A stretch of 64,000 nt of DNA, taken from contig NC_063151.1 in the NCBI RefSeq assembly GCF_020921035.1, positions 29,766,934 through 29,830,933 of the forward strand, written 5' to 3'. The position numbers and the translations under genes were made by a program. Under the pieces are notes generated by a model. It was given only the letters and a program-made list of their open reading frames with translations, searched no databases and was not told where the DNA came from. Within the stretch, counting starts at the first letter, position 1; every line of letters starts with the position of its first letter. Positions 12,008 through 23,970 of the stretch are shown in pieces. The DNA is from Rhodamnia argentea. Its lineage: Eukaryota; Streptophyta; Magnoliopsida; Myrtales; Myrtaceae.

Positions 12008-12375
12008 GGAAAATTGTCCAAAAAGCTCTAAACTTATTTTACAACAGCCAAATTCAGTCATGAACCTTTCAATTGTGCTTTCGACCCACAAAAAAGAAAA
12101 CCTTTCAATTGTGCCACTTTACTCATAAACCTTTTGAGGATTTAACAATTTAGTCTTAAATATTTTGAAATTTTGCCAATTTAGTCAGAAACCTATATTG
12201 ATAGAAATGACTAGAGTGACACGTTATAAAACAAGATTTATGACTAAATTGACAAATCGTCAAAAGGTCTAAGAGTAAATTGGTATAATTGAAAAGTTTA
12301 GGACTAATTTGGCGGATCGTCGAAATGTTTAGGTCTTTATTAGCACAATTGGACAATGTTGCAAAGTATCTTTAG
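12008..12375. repeat. Family-1 foldback element, partial copy
   Basis: Begins GGAAAATTGTCCAAAAAGCT and continues with the phrase pattern (aaccttt.aattgtgcca / aatttagtc) shared by all family-1 copies in the window. The right part is inverted repeats of the same phrases, but no GC-rich core is present, so this is a short or internally deleted copy directly beside the next one. Confidence 0.55.
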
Positions 12376-12396
12376 CATAATCATGAATATGGTTGG

Positions 12397-13053
12397 GGGA
12401 AAAATTACACAAAACGCCCCGAACATATTTTTTGTCAATTCGGTTCGATTTTAACCTTGCTAATTGAATCATAAAATTTTTAATGTTTTGTCAATTGAGT
12501 CCATTCGGCCGGTTCCGACCGGATATCGCTAATGTGGATGCCAATCGTCCCATGTGGCATGATCAACGTTCACGTGGATGATTTTTAATCACATTCTGTT
12601 TTTTTTTTCATTCTTTATCTATTTTTTCCTTCTTTTTTTTTTTTGCCTTTTTCTTTTTATTTTTCATCTTTTCCTTTTTCCTCCGTCGGGCCTCATCAAC
12701 TCGGGCGAGGGCTGCCCTTGCCACCCTAGGCCCCGGCATCCCTTGTTTGAGGCCGGCGAGGTGGTCGGCCATTGATGAGGCTCGACGGTGGCCGACGGAG
12801 GGAAAAGGAAAAAATAAAATAAAGAAGGATAACAAATAAAAGTACATGAATAATAAAAAAATATTAAAATTATACTAAAATTGTCCGCGCTAGCGCCAGT
12901 AGTGCCACATAAGACGGTCGGTGTCCGCATCAGCGATTTCCATCCAAAATTGGTCAAATAGACTCAATTGGCAAAACGTGAAAATTTTTATAACTCAATT
13001 GGTAAAATTAACAAAAGTGCAATAGATTTATGACTTTTTGGATAATTTTCTCA
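12397..13053. mobile_element. Family-1 foldback element with GC-rich core
   Basis: Left end GGGGGAAAAATTACACAAAA and right end GACTTTTTGGATAATTTTCT are inverted repeats of each other, with matching subterminal phrases (gtcaattc..., ...caattggtaaaa). The arms turn into a T-rich stretch (12600-12680) and an A-rich stretch (12800-12860) around a GC-rich core (~12680-12800) that is itself a partial palindrome (CCTCCGTCGG ... CCGACGGAGGG). No coding capacity; a non-autonomous DNA element. Confidence 0.7.
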
Positions 13054-13344
13054 TGATTAGGGAGAAATATAGAACGGGAACTCGTGAAAGGACTAAAGTT
13101 TTAGGACCTCATTACTTGGGAAGAGAGAGTACAACCCTAAAGAAAACCAAAGCAATTGAGAAGAAATCAGGGAAACGTAATTCGCCTTCAAACCATAAAA
13201 GGAAAGTTCCTTTCAAAATAGGCAGCAATTGACCAAGAACATTCCTAAAGCTGAAGCATGTAATTTTCAAAGTACCTCTACTATTTTATGATTTGTGTCT
13301 TAAATCTTTGGATGGAGTAGAAAATGGGGATTATAGGTATCATG

Positions 13345-13774
13345 GCAAAAACTACCAAAAATCTCAAACTATCCTATTGTGATCTATTTACCATAATTTT
13401 TTTTATGTGACACAAAAAATTTCAAACTTGAATATACGTGACACATTTTTTTTTTTTGGCCATTATATGGGTGACACATGTACCCTTTATCAATGAGTAC
13501 CGTTAAAAATCTGCCTATATGGACACCGAAAATCAAACAATGTTGACATAGCTCCCCATTGCTTAAGTAAAATGAAAATGACTTTGTCATGGCTGAAAAA
13601 TCATTTAACGAATCTAGATGAAGGGTAAATGTGTCATATATGTACAAGTTTGAGGTATTTTATGCCCCAGAAAAAAAGTTTAGAGCATAGTTCGAGATTT
13701 TTAATGTCACAAAAAAAATCAAGTTAAAAATGTTACAATAATCATAGTTTGAAATCTTTGGTGGTGTTTTCCTT
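13345..13774. mobile_element. MULE-like MITE with exact target-site duplication
   Basis: The 430 bp element has inverted terminal repeats: the left reads GCAAAAACTACCAAAAATCT and the right end in reverse complement reads AAGGAAAACACCACCAAAGA, followed on both sides by CAAACTAT. It is flanked by an exact 10 bp direct repeat AGGTATCATG at 13335-13344 and 13775-13784. A 9-10 bp duplication with long inverted ends is typical of Mutator-like elements. No transposase frame. Confidence 0.8.
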
Positions 13775-13784
13775 AGGTATCATG

Positions 13785-14500
13785 ATTAAATCGCAAAGTA
13801 CCCCATTTTTTCCCCTTTTTTCCCCTTTTTTCTCTCTTCACTTCTCTTCAATGTGTTCATTACAATTTTACAAATTCCTTCCCGTTTATACTTAGCTAAC
13901 AAAGCACTGAAATATCATAAGTTCGTAAGCCTAGACCAGCATCATCAGTTCACCAAAAAGGACCATCTTTGCATGTAAATGTAATAAAAGAACATAAGGC
14001 TTTTTACCAAGCGATGTTGTGTACACTACGAGTCCCATCATCCCATGCTTAATCATAATTAAAATATTTACGTCGTCCCATTAAAAAAGAGAGGGGGGGG
14101 CGGGGGTGCGGGGGGAAATTCTCACAATCTCATCCACTGGCGTCACATCAAAAATACCTGCCCACTTGAAGAAATTCACCAGAACCCATCGCGTACTTTT
14201 AAAATTATCAAGAAAAACTGCACACTGCTACTAACTCCTAAAGCTAAAATCTCCCCCCCACCATCAGTACGTTTGACAGGAAATCTCCCAAATCTACAAA
14301 GACTACGTCCATGGATATGCAATGCAGGACCAATGTGACCCCATGCCAGTTTTTTTTTTTTTTTTGGCATTTTGCAGCAGAACAGTACAAGAAACACACG
14401 CATAAAGTTTAAGGTTCCCCATGTCAGAACCGCGCATTTCTCTTTTCTCATTACAACTAATTAAAATTTCTAAAACTATATAAATTACATTACGTGGAGT
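13785..14500. other. 3' flank of the NAC gene, low-complexity tracts
   Basis: Contains a run of T/C blocks (13803-13845), a G-rich tract at ~14091-14116 (mostly G with few interruptions) and a T run at 14350-14365. No gene was seen. The part nearest 14535 is the 3' UTR of the NAC gene. Confidence 0.5.

Positions 14501-14536
<36 letters not shown>
14501..14536. repeat. (CT)n microsatellite abutting the NAC stop codon
   Basis: TC repeats, once interrupted by an A, run directly into the stop codon of the NAC gene (TGA as reverse complement of 14535-14537). In the transcript this is a GA repeat at the very start of the 3' UTR. Confidence 0.85.
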
Positions 14537-17090
14537 AAGGATCCAACGGCCAGGATTCTCGGATGGCAGGATCCGCCAGCATCTGAAAGGACGACCCGAC
14601 CCTGTTGAAAGCCAACGTTGACGTGGACATATCATGATGAACAGTGTGCCCATGAGGTGCATTATTATCATTTGGAACAGAACATGCAGTTGTGGCGCGA
14701 GCGTCCACCTCGAAAAGCACGGGGTTTTGGTGATTCTGATGAAACGGGACGTGGTGAATCTTGTCCACGACACTGTGCAGGCCATCGGCATCATCAACAC
14801 CACTTAGCTGGAAATGGGAAAAGTTGTCCTCTGTCTTGCACTGGCCGAGCACAGTGTGGCGTTGGTGTTCCTTCAAATTGGGAGCAGCTGTGAAAAGGTC
14901 TTGATGTGAGAGGAGGACGGACTTGAAGAGCATCGACGACGGCGAGACCAGTGATGGGGCGACGACGATGCTCTTGGCGTCTGTGTGGCTGTACAAGTCG
15001 TCATGGGCGGTGGCGGTGATAGTGGGTGCAAACGAGGGCGCTTGGAGATCAGGCATCAGTGGGACAAATGGGTTGTTCATTAGGGTTTTGAGATCAGCGT
15101 CTCTTTGGTGAATCAGAAAAGGTTGGGTTTGGTTTTGGTTCTGGTAACCATTGGCCTGAGATTGGTGCTCGAGCAGATGATTTGGCGGCGGCGTTGATGT
15201 GATCTGGGTTTCAGGAAGCTGAGGCAAAGAGCCGGTGCTAGGGGGTGAACAAGCTTCGAGCATGTAATTTTGGCCTTGGAAGAGCAAGCTCTTCTTCTCC
15301 ACTGTCTTGTGGAATATCCTGCATATGACCCATTCATCCTGCCAAAAGGGCACAAAGAAAAGAATTCCACTTCAAATGAAGAATATCATTTGCTTCCCCA
15401 CCATTATTAAAGGGTACTTTCTCCAAATATGACCAATATTGTGCTTTCATTATAATCATATTCTGGCAAAACTCATTTAAGTTACTGTACAGTGAAAAAC
15501 TTCCTTAGCCTAGGGTAAAAGAAACAACAGAAGATTGTCCCTGTGGGTTTTGTGAAAACCAAAGACCCATCATATCAAATCCAGAATCAACCCATTGTGA
15601 AACCCATCAGTTCATTGTTCACTATCAATCCACACAACAAGTCAACCCAGAAAAGGACAAGCAGGAAAAAGGGCGATAACATCATAACTTTGATCCACAC
15701 GGCCGCACGCGCGAGGAGGGGGAGGGGCCGGTCGTACCTTGCACGTGTGACGGCAGGAGAAGTGGCCGTCGAGGCGGTACTCGTGCATGACCCACTTGGT
15801 CTTCTCACCCCGGGGGGCTCGGCCTCTGTAGAAGACGAGCGTCTTCTTCATGCCGAGGAGCGCCCCGGTGGCGGCGCTGTGGACCTCACGGTCCTTCCCC
15901 GTGGCTTTCCAGTAGCCGGCGCCGGTGGCCCGGTTCGTCCGGAGCCCTGTCGGGTACTTGCGGTCCCGAAGGCTGAAGAAGTACCACTCTCTCTCCCCCA
16001 TCTTTGCCACCTCTGTCAGGTTGAGTGTTCACAAAATATTAAGAGGCCCGAAAATTCAACTTTGCTAGAAAAACAAGAAGGTTCACACTTCACACAACAT
16101 CGATACCGTGAGTGATTCTGATGGCTGATCAGTTTCCGAAGCATGAATTTTTCAGAATATGACTTTACAGTCGTGACTAAAATAAAAATCAGCAAAGTTC
16201 TTGGCATTTCTAGCAATGCACATAAATTTAGCAGCTGCAACACTAAATTTGGCGAAAAAAAGTTCCTCAAACAATAAGTTATTGGTGCCTGAACATGATT
16301 ACGACATATTCATCCACAGTTGGTAGACTTTCTTAGAGGCTTCAAGGTTTACAGATTCACTAAGTGGAAGCTAATGGTTTTGAACAAGAAAGCAAAGCAA
16401 AAATCTCATGGATGTGGAGATGCTGGCTTAATCTTCCAGGGTTTATCATTGCAAGTGAAACTACTAACTTTCATTTGCATGAGGATGCATGCTGAAACCT
16501 AGTAGCAAAAGTTAGAGCGACAGCAATTACTGCTGTAGGAACATCTCTAGTGAACAAGCCTGACGAAATTAATGCGATAGCTTGGTGTCTCGTGCGCATA
16601 TTGGCTTATTCGTTTTTCTAGGCGCAAACTGCGTTTCCTTTTTGAAGCTCTCTCTGGTCCCAGGTATATACCACGATCTGCTATACTGGTAACTCCACTA
16701 GACTACAGTCGACAGACGTTTTTGGATAAAAAAACCAGCTAACGATGTTACCGATCTCTAGCACAGACTTTATGTACAGATTTATATCTGAGAACGCTGA
16801 ATTTTTTTTTTTTTTCCCTAGGTACACTAACACAAAAGAGCTGAGAGGGAAAAGCAAACAGTGGGTATGAATGTATGTATGAAAGTACCAGGGAGATCCC
16901 AGGGCTCGCATCGGTTGAGGTCGACCTCGGCGATGTCGAGGCCGGAGAAAGCACCATTGAAGACCTTGGAGGCCAAGTAGAAGGTGATGAGCTCTTCGTC
17001 AGTGGGGTGGAACCTGAAACCCGGCGGTAGTCCTTGCTCGTTCCCTTCTTCTCCGCTCAGCTCACACAGCAAATCCTCCATTCCCAGCAT
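14535..17090 (-). CDS. CUC3: NAC transcription factor, CUP-SHAPED COTYLEDON3 type
   Basis: Nuclear DNA-binding factor; CUC3 sets organ boundaries and axillary meristems (known in Arabidopsis). Three exons: 17090-16889, 16012-15738 and 15338-14535, all GT-AG, giving 426 residues in frame. The start [18 protein letters not shown] with [19 protein letters not shown] is close to CUC3, and the phase-1 first intron within NAC subdomain B/C is the standard NAC position. The NAC domain covers ~residues 20-165 and includes [48 protein letters not shown] and [10 protein letters not shown]. The C-terminal activation region (exon 3) is low in conservation, rich in Ser, Pro, His, Asn and Gln. I saw no miR164-type site, as expected for CUC3 against CUC1/2. 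The orthologue call rests on the N-terminus and domain; another CUC-like NAC is possible. Confidence 0.9.
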
Positions 17091-17118
17091 ACCGACTCTC
17101 TGCGTGAGTGTGTTCGAG

Positions 17119-17162
17119 ATCGAGATCGAGAGAGAGAGAGAGACCGAGAGAGACAGAGAGAT
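17119..17162. repeat. (GA)n tract in the NAC 5' leader
   Basis: Imperfect GA repeats ~30-70 bp upstream of the start codon, between it and the TATA box; a CT-rich leader in the transcript, common in plant 5' UTRs. Confidence 0.7.
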
Positions 17163-17207
17163 TTCTTGGATGAATGAAGGGGAAAAGATGGTGGGTTTCT
17201 CGGGGAG

Positions 17208-17215
17208 TTATATAG
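17208..17215 (-). promoter_or_regulatory. TATA box of the NAC gene
   Basis: On the minus strand CCTATATAAC lies ~120 bp upstream of the ATG at 17090, placing the transcription start ~90 bp before the ATG. Confidence 0.6.
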
Positions 17216-17270
17216 GCAGGAGCACTGAAATCGAAGGGGGAGACGAAATGGAAGTGTTTTGCAATCCATG

Positions 17271-20200
17271 ATGTAATAGGTAGGTATAAAAAAAAAATTA
17301 AATTGATCGCACGAGCGCGTACATGCTACAAATTGAATCTGGACCATTAAAAATAGTTAATTGCATGTGGGTTTCATGTAAATCTCACGAGATTCGACGG
17401 TCCGGCTTTGTATTAATACTTGTGCTAGTAACATGTCAATATTTAGGGTTAAGCTTCTTTTTCTTTTTCTTTTGTTTTTCAGGGGTGAAACGAACTATCT
17501 AGAGATAAATTGATCTACTTGTGAAAGACTACCTTGAAGCTCCGGTAATGAACTTAATGTCGGACTGAAATCTTTTGAAGTTTTGTGAGAGGAGGGTAAA
17601 TTTATCTCCTCTTAATAGTTGATACGTAAGTAGTCAATTAAATAAACAAGCTAGTTTGTGTATCGTAAAAGGAGCTATTGCTCTATGAAGAAGGAAGGAG
17701 AAGGGAAAAAGGAACGAAAAAAAAAAGTGAAAACGATAACAACACATCTTAATCTTTTTAATTATTAAATTTTTTCGATGTGTGCTCTCAGTCGTGCATG
17801 CTTAAAATATCGACTTGCTTATAGTTTTTGGATCAGAAAATTATACATGTCATAAGTACAAAATCTCCCACTTAAAGTAGTTTTAGGTATCACCACTCCA
17901 AATTCATATTCTCTACAAAGCAAAGAACAATATATTTCTGACAAAAGCTGAGTATTTCTTCTTTTATATACATTTGTTTTGTAGTCATTCACGAGATTGC
18001 CAGATCTTTGAGCTTCTGCAAAGTCTCTTCTCATTCGGTGGGATGTAACCCAATTCATTGTTTATGGTCTGCTGCTGGCCGAAAAGCTTGCAGGATATCG
18101 TTCTTCTCTGGGAAAATATCATTGATCTACCTCCCTCCTTCGCTCTAGCAATTCTACTGTTGAGAGAGGCGAAGCACACCAGAGTAGGAAATAATAGTGC
18201 ACGAAAATTAGCAGAAAGGGCAAAAATGGACCAAAAAGCAAGAACAAGAAGTTGTTCACACCAATATCAAATGTACATAAATGGGTATCTAATTAATCAA
18301 TTGACATACTGATTTACCCTTTGGGAAAAGGGTTTTGCGAACAAAGTCATAAGTTACTACAAGTGCTTAAGCCACTAAACTCTCTTTAAGCTAGATATAA
18401 GGAAATCTTCACTTTCTATCAAGTTTATATTGTCTACAAAATTAGAGCTCGCCATTGGTTGATTGGTTGGCCAAGCAATTTTTCTCGACCATGATTAGTT
18501 TCGCCTGAAAAAACTTATTGACAAAACATTGACAGTACAACTCCCCCCCCAAAAAAAAAAGATCAACATTTGCAAAATGGTATATTCTATTCATGACAAA
18601 TATAAATATTCAAAGCGATATTTTCGTTGGGTATTATAAATTGGACTTTGCTAACATAATAATTTTTTGATAATATAACAATTTTCGTTGAGGAAATATA
18701 AATATGAATAAAATAGGCTGTCAACATAGCAATTACCTGTAGATCGTTATATAGTTAACTCTCTCCTGACATTATCCGAAACAATATCATTAGAAAAGAG
18801 GCAAATTACTTTGGAGAAAGCAAATTGCACATTAAAGCGAGGCTTACGTGCATGTCTGTATGCATCTGACCTTTTCCTGTGCACCATCAATGCCAGAATC
18901 TGATTCCGCCGGCGTTGCACGTATGGTTTATCATCACTTAATAATTGCAAGAGAGCTTCATGCTTCAACAGCGACTTGACGAAGTTAAAAGTAAAAAAAG
19001 TTCAAAAAGAAAAAAAAAATGACTGCAAGAATCTAGTCCCTCGATTATCTCTCTTTTTTTTCTTCTTTTGGGTATTTTCCACCATCCCCCATTAAGAACG
19101 TCTCCAAAAAAATAAATTTATTTTGAAAAAAAGAAAACATTTATGGGGTTTTGCATATTGCATCAGCCTACAAACCCTAGCTTTCTGCAAAAGAGGCTAC
19201 AGGCAATAAATTTTTCGCTAGTCTCGAGACCTGCCGAGTCCATCATCGTTCGACCCAACGCTTTTCCATTTCGTTTTATTACGTCGTCCGTTCATTGGAG
19301 TTGCTAATTCACATGAAGTTAGTTAAGAGTTTACGCAGATGAACGCGATTACGTATCACGCAAATTTGATCAGAATCTTCTCATCGGTCGTCACTGGACC
19401 TGCTGTGTCTTCGTTCGCACCCGTTGCTGGTTTTCGAGGGAGTCTTAACGTGCGTCCCTTTTTGTAGATATGTTGTTGCGGACAAGATTTTCCAAGCGTT
19501 TCCCGACGATTCACGATGAATTAGTTTTCTCATTAGAACGCGATGCACGCAGTGTTTGTGCGGTATTACCAATGGCGACGACTCGAAGTAGGATTCAATA
19601 CGCCTGTGTGAATCGCTGGTTCCGAAGGCTCGGGTAGAGATCGGGTGAGACGGGAATAAGGCATGGAATCCAAGTGCTTGAAAAATTGCATAGTGTTAAG
19701 TTGAGTTACAGAATGCGGCGACTCGTCATAGTTTAACAGCCCACGCTTTTAAAACAAACGGTTGCACATTCAATTTCGACATTTCTGAGTTCAATTACTC
19801 GTTTTACTCCTTGCTCTTTCACGAGTTCTTTTCTTCATACGACTTAAATTCAAATTATCCTTCTCCCGAGAAAGATGTATTATTAATTCATGTGCATCTT
19901 ACTTAAGTACCGTTAAATTTTATAAGGGGGGATTGTGCTTGATACTTTCAAGCCAATTGACTCCTTGGATGTCATGCTCGACACTAGATGAGCATAAATT
20001 AACACAATAACAAGCTGAGAACAATGTCTTGAGATATGGTGAAAACTTAGCGTATGCATAGGTTACACCATTCGAATCAGTTTTGGTCACGGGGGTCCTA
20101 TTCAATGCAATGGGTCGCAATCTTGTTAATTGAACCCCATGAATTGATTAACATCCAATCCCTCCCTTACAAAGAAATTTAAAAGTACTATAGACCGCGA

Positions 20201-20877
20201 CTGCATAACGAGTAATCGAATGTATAATAATAGCTTATAAACTCCAGGAAAAGAACTGAGGGCATGAATGAAGATCCTAACAACCTGATAATTTACCATT
20301 ATTATATCCTAATTATAGCAAGAAGATGTCCCGGGGAACGTACAAACAACGTATAGATTTCCTAGGCGCGCTAGGGTCGGGCGCACCGCAACAATAAATA
20401 CAAAAGCTGCAATAATTAGTCCTATACACCTATGGTTGTATGTCGGAATAATTGATAATGTACCCCACCAATTCGACATGGCATCCACGACCGGAGACAT
20501 CGTGGTCCTAGCAGCCGTCGAAACTTTGATTTCGCATTTTGTCATTATTGGTACGTGACGATTTAAATGCCTTTCGGGTTAGATAGAGCTGGCTAGAGCC
20601 CTCTGCCGACCGATCGATTCACACCCGTCGTTTCTCCTTCGCCCGGTTCTGTAATAATCCGCATAAGAAACAAGTCTTGTGGGACACGATGTGTGCACAT
20701 TGGTCGTGGGAGTTTGGAGTTTTGAAGCTTTTGAAACTGCCGATTAGCTCGCACCATCGCACATACTAAGCTAGATCGTCATGGTTACCGTTGCTAATGT
20801 GCCCTTTACAATATGTCTTAACGTTGCATCGCGTGTTTGCAGAAGGCCTGCTTTCTTATCGTGGTTTTTTTTTTTAA
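17271..20877. other. Intergenic, AT-rich, no supported gene
   Basis: Read on both strands: only short frames with no family resemblance. Has poly-C/poly-A junctions (18541-18560) and A/T-rich tracts. Distal promoter of the NAC gene on the left. The stretch 19140-20600 is more GC-balanced but shows no conserved protein motif. Confidence 0.5.
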
Positions 20878-21340
20878 TAGGGGATGGAACCCAGGTCTAA
20901 CATATTGAGTGCATCATGATTGTCCATTTAGGGAGTCTTACGTCGTGGTCCATACGTCCGTTCCATAAGGAGGGGTGACTTTGATAAACCTGATTTCATT
21001 CATCGAGAAAATCACGTTTTAATCTCTCATTTTCTTTTACTCTTCCTAACACATATGATTAAGTAATTGTACTTAATCTACTGTGAAATTAACGGTCTGT
21101 TTTGAATAGAGAAAGAAACCCGGGTCTATCACATCGGGTGCATCATAGCCGTCCCTTTAGGGGGTTCTTACTTTGTCCTCCACACGCGCGTTACATAAGA
21201 CAAATGATTTTGATGAATCCGGTCTCGCTTTATCGGGGTCTATGCAAGAAAAATCAACTTCGGTCTCTCATTTTTTTTCCTCACAAAAACGATTAAGTGG
21301 TTGTCCTTAAATTACCGTATGATTAACGATTTGTTTTGGG
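20878..21340 (+). repeat. Two diverged tandem copies of a ~230 bp unit
   Basis: The sequence from GAACCCAGGTCTAACATATT (20888) recurs ~228 bp later as GAAACCCGGGTCTATCACAT (21115). Shared landmarks in order are 'gtgcatcat', 'gtcc.ttaggg', 'cataag', 'tttgat.aa', 'tctctcatttt' and 'gattaag'. Both copies end near a 'gatttgttttg/ggtctgttttg' phrase. No coding function seen; probably a fragment of a dispersed repeat duplicated in tandem. Confidence 0.65.
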
Positions 21341-21396
21341 TCACAAAAAAATAATATATAATTAAAAATTATTATGGGATCCACTTCTTTAAGAAT

Positions 21397-21557
21397 TAAA
21401 AGCTGTTAGCTCGACATTCTGATAGATCTGTCGGTTATTTTTTACCACATAATTTTTTAATCAATGACTATTTTATGCAAAACAAGTGATGATAGTGTGT
21501 GAATATATGATTGGGATTGTACCGCGATAATATTATCAGGGAAGTATTTTCCTTAGA
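21397..21557 (+). mobile_element. Short ~160 bp dispersed element, copy 1
   Basis: Shares the ordered phrases 'gctagc/ttagctcgac', 'tgtcggttattttt', 'ctctcaatta/tttttaatca', 'tatgcaaaac.a' and 'ggattgtac' with 42788-42945. Flanked by imperfect direct repeats TTAAGAATT / CTTAGAATT. No coding potential. Confidence 0.45.
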
Positions 21558-21606
21558 ATTTCGTGACTCGATGACTGACATGTTAACAAAGCCATTTTCT
21601 TAATGT
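21553..21606 (+). pseudogene. Possible Ty1/copia polyprotein 3' remnant
   Basis: A short plus-strand stretch translates as EFRDSMTDMLTKPFS, similar to the conserved C-terminal 'DIFTKPL' block of copia RNase H. Only this block remains, so the call is tentative. Confidence 0.3.
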
Positions 21607-22379
21607 TTCACATTTATAATGCAAAGGGACTCTTGGAGACAAAGAGACGGTACAAGGGAGTTGCCAATGCCAGGGTTTGGAGGAGGAGGAAATGAATGTG
21701 GGTGTGATGGGTGGGTGGGACAAAGAGAGAATCAATAAATGAAGGGGGAGGGCCGCTCGTCGTCAGGGGACGTACACAGTCGACTGTGTGTGAAGTGGCA
21801 GGAGTCCAAGAGAAAATGGCCACCGACCCCGCTCCAATAGTCTGCTCGAGGACAACGACGTTTCTTGTATGCCTTTCATCGTCTTTGTACGGAGACTAGT
21901 AGAAAGAAATTGGTTCACGAGCGGGTGATCTGGAGGGGCTAGTTCGATCTAATGCATCACGAGCGTGCTATCACGGTCATATTCGTGTCGTGCCCGAGCG
22001 ATGCAAGTAGGTGATCGCTTTGGCATCGCCTCTTCAATTGGGTCGGGTCGGTCAAGCTGAAGGAGTAACTAGATATGATCCACGAGAACGTTTTCAAATG
22101 TCGAATTACCTAACGGAAGCAAGTGTTGTTCAAGTTGCTTTGTTCGCGTCGCTTCCGACCTAGGGGCGAAATTGAATCGAACTATTAGAAAATGCATTAA
22201 GTAAAATCGTTATATTTCTCTATTTTTCTATTTTTTTGTTCTCGAAAACAAGCTTGGAATATTGGTAAATAATTCCATTTTTCCATTTATGGGACAACCT
22301 TTTACCTCAGAAATACGTCTTGAATAGAAACGAGAAGTAGAAATTTTGTACTTTTCTATTTCCGGAACACAAACGGAAA
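21607..22379. other. Intergenic, nothing firm
   Basis: Mixed composition. A G-rich stretch at 21660-21760 could be a promoter or leader, but no following frame resembles a gene. The right side (22190-22370) may be the left part of the family-2 repeat that follows. Confidence 0.4.
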
Positions 22380-22635
22380 TAAAAATTCTTCTCATCGTTT
22401 ACTCTCTCTCTCTCTCACGTCCACGGCCACCAGCCGCAGTTGAAGCCCAAGCGGTGGCGTCCGTATAAATTTTATATTATTATCAAACGAATTTCTGTTT
22501 CAAGAATATAAATTTTGTGTCATTATCAAACGCATTTCTCTTCTCAAAAACTCGTATGAGGAATAGCGATAAATAAAGATTTATTTTTGGCCAGAAATAG
22601 CTCTCAAGAACCGAATGGTTATCATTCGCACCCTA
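22380..22635 (+). repeat. Family-2 dispersed repeat, copy 1
   Basis: Contains ATAAAAATTCTTCTCATCG, then 'ttatattattatcaaacgaattt', 'aaattttgtgtcattatc' and 'agaaatagctctcaagaacc...atggttatcattcgc'. The same ordered blocks occur at 36429-36625 and 48187-48470, with a GC-rich variable segment in front. A dispersed non-coding element. Confidence 0.6.
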
Positions 22636-22712
22636 AAGCTTTTCCAAAGCAATCTTATATAGTATTAGGAAATTTTTCAAAAAACATCTCCACTTTTCAT
22701 TTCAATTTCAAT

Positions 22713-23373
22713 GAAAAATTCCAAACAAAAGCCTTAAGTGCCCTCATTTTCTTAAATAAATGTTTGAAGTATATCTTATTTCAAGTAACGGCCTAAAGTG
22801 GCCGTGTAAGTAAAGAAAAAAAGGGCTTGACCTCACAAACTGGTCAAGGGATTTTCCAATCTTTACTTTTTTTATTTTTTTCTTTCCTTTTTGTGGTGAC
22901 TAGTCTCCAGCGATAATCGGCCACTAGCAACGCCAAGAAAGGGGCCGGGTGAGGCCGCCATTGAAAACCACAGGCCATGCTTTGCGTTTTACACAAAATA
23001 TTAATTAAATCAAGCGAAAAAATATAAAAAATAATAAAAGAAATTGAAAATTAAAAAAGGCTAAAACTTAAAAAAAAAATAATAAACAAAAAACTTAGGC
23101 CCTCCGGGTTCTGGCAAGGGTCGCCGGCCATCGCCGACCCCTCGTAGGCGATTGTACGGGTGCCATAGGTGGTCAGCCCTCCCGTAGGTATTATTCTTTT
23201 TGTAAAATATATTTTTAAATCCTTTAATTAAATTTAACTAAAATTTAGGTTAAAATTGCCTTTTGACGAAACCGCCATTGACCACCTGAATATTTAGCCG
23301 GTCGGCGAGGTTAGACCGTCATTTAAAACAGTCGTAGTCACTTCAGGTTCTTTATTTGAATTTTTTTTTTCCC
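22713..23373. mobile_element. Family-3 TIR element, copy 1
   Basis: Left end GAAAAATTCCAAACAAAAGC and right end (reverse complement GGGAAAAAAAAAATTCAAAT) are inverted relatives, matching the ends of 31626-32106. Inside is 'gacctcacaaactggtcaaggg', also shared with that copy, and a GC-rich core (22880-23200). Non-coding. Confidence 0.6.
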
Positions 23374-23970
23374 GATATCAATTTGTATCCTAACTTTTCC
23401 AAAGTTTCCATTTCGCATCCCAAACGAAATCTCCAAGCCGAACGAATTATCCCTCTCGTATTTGTTGGTAATCAATGCGCATATATTATTGCAACAACAA
23501 TACTCGTGTGCGCACAATTTGAAATTTTGTATTTCCCACTAACATGTCGCGTTATATGCTGACAAGGGGAAAAAAATTAACTGGAGACTAGCGAGCTCAC
23601 CAACTTTCATCAGAAATCGAGTAGCGGAATTGAATTCAGGGTCGGAGCACGATATATCATTTTTTCTTCCCCGCTTGGGTAAAAACAGGGGAACCGACCG
23701 ATCGATCTACTTCAAAACGTTATCAACGCGGGACACACGTGTGAGGGCTGGTTTTGGTTGGCTAGGACAGCTTGCATGCACGCAAAGGACCCAGACTCCT
23801 AGGCTCCTAGCCGTCCAGACGGTAGATCCTTAGGTACGGGTCCCGCTTCTGTTTGTCGTTTGTGATTCTTTCTATTGCAACGTAGGGACCAAGGTGAATA
23901 ATTCCACGCAGGCCCCCCTCAAGTTTGGGAAATTGCATTTCTGGTCACAATGAAATTTTCGGAATATTAC

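Noticed and set aside
12578..12957. Small frames rich in Phe/Leu or Lys
   Set aside because: They arise from the T-rich and A-rich arms of the foldback element.
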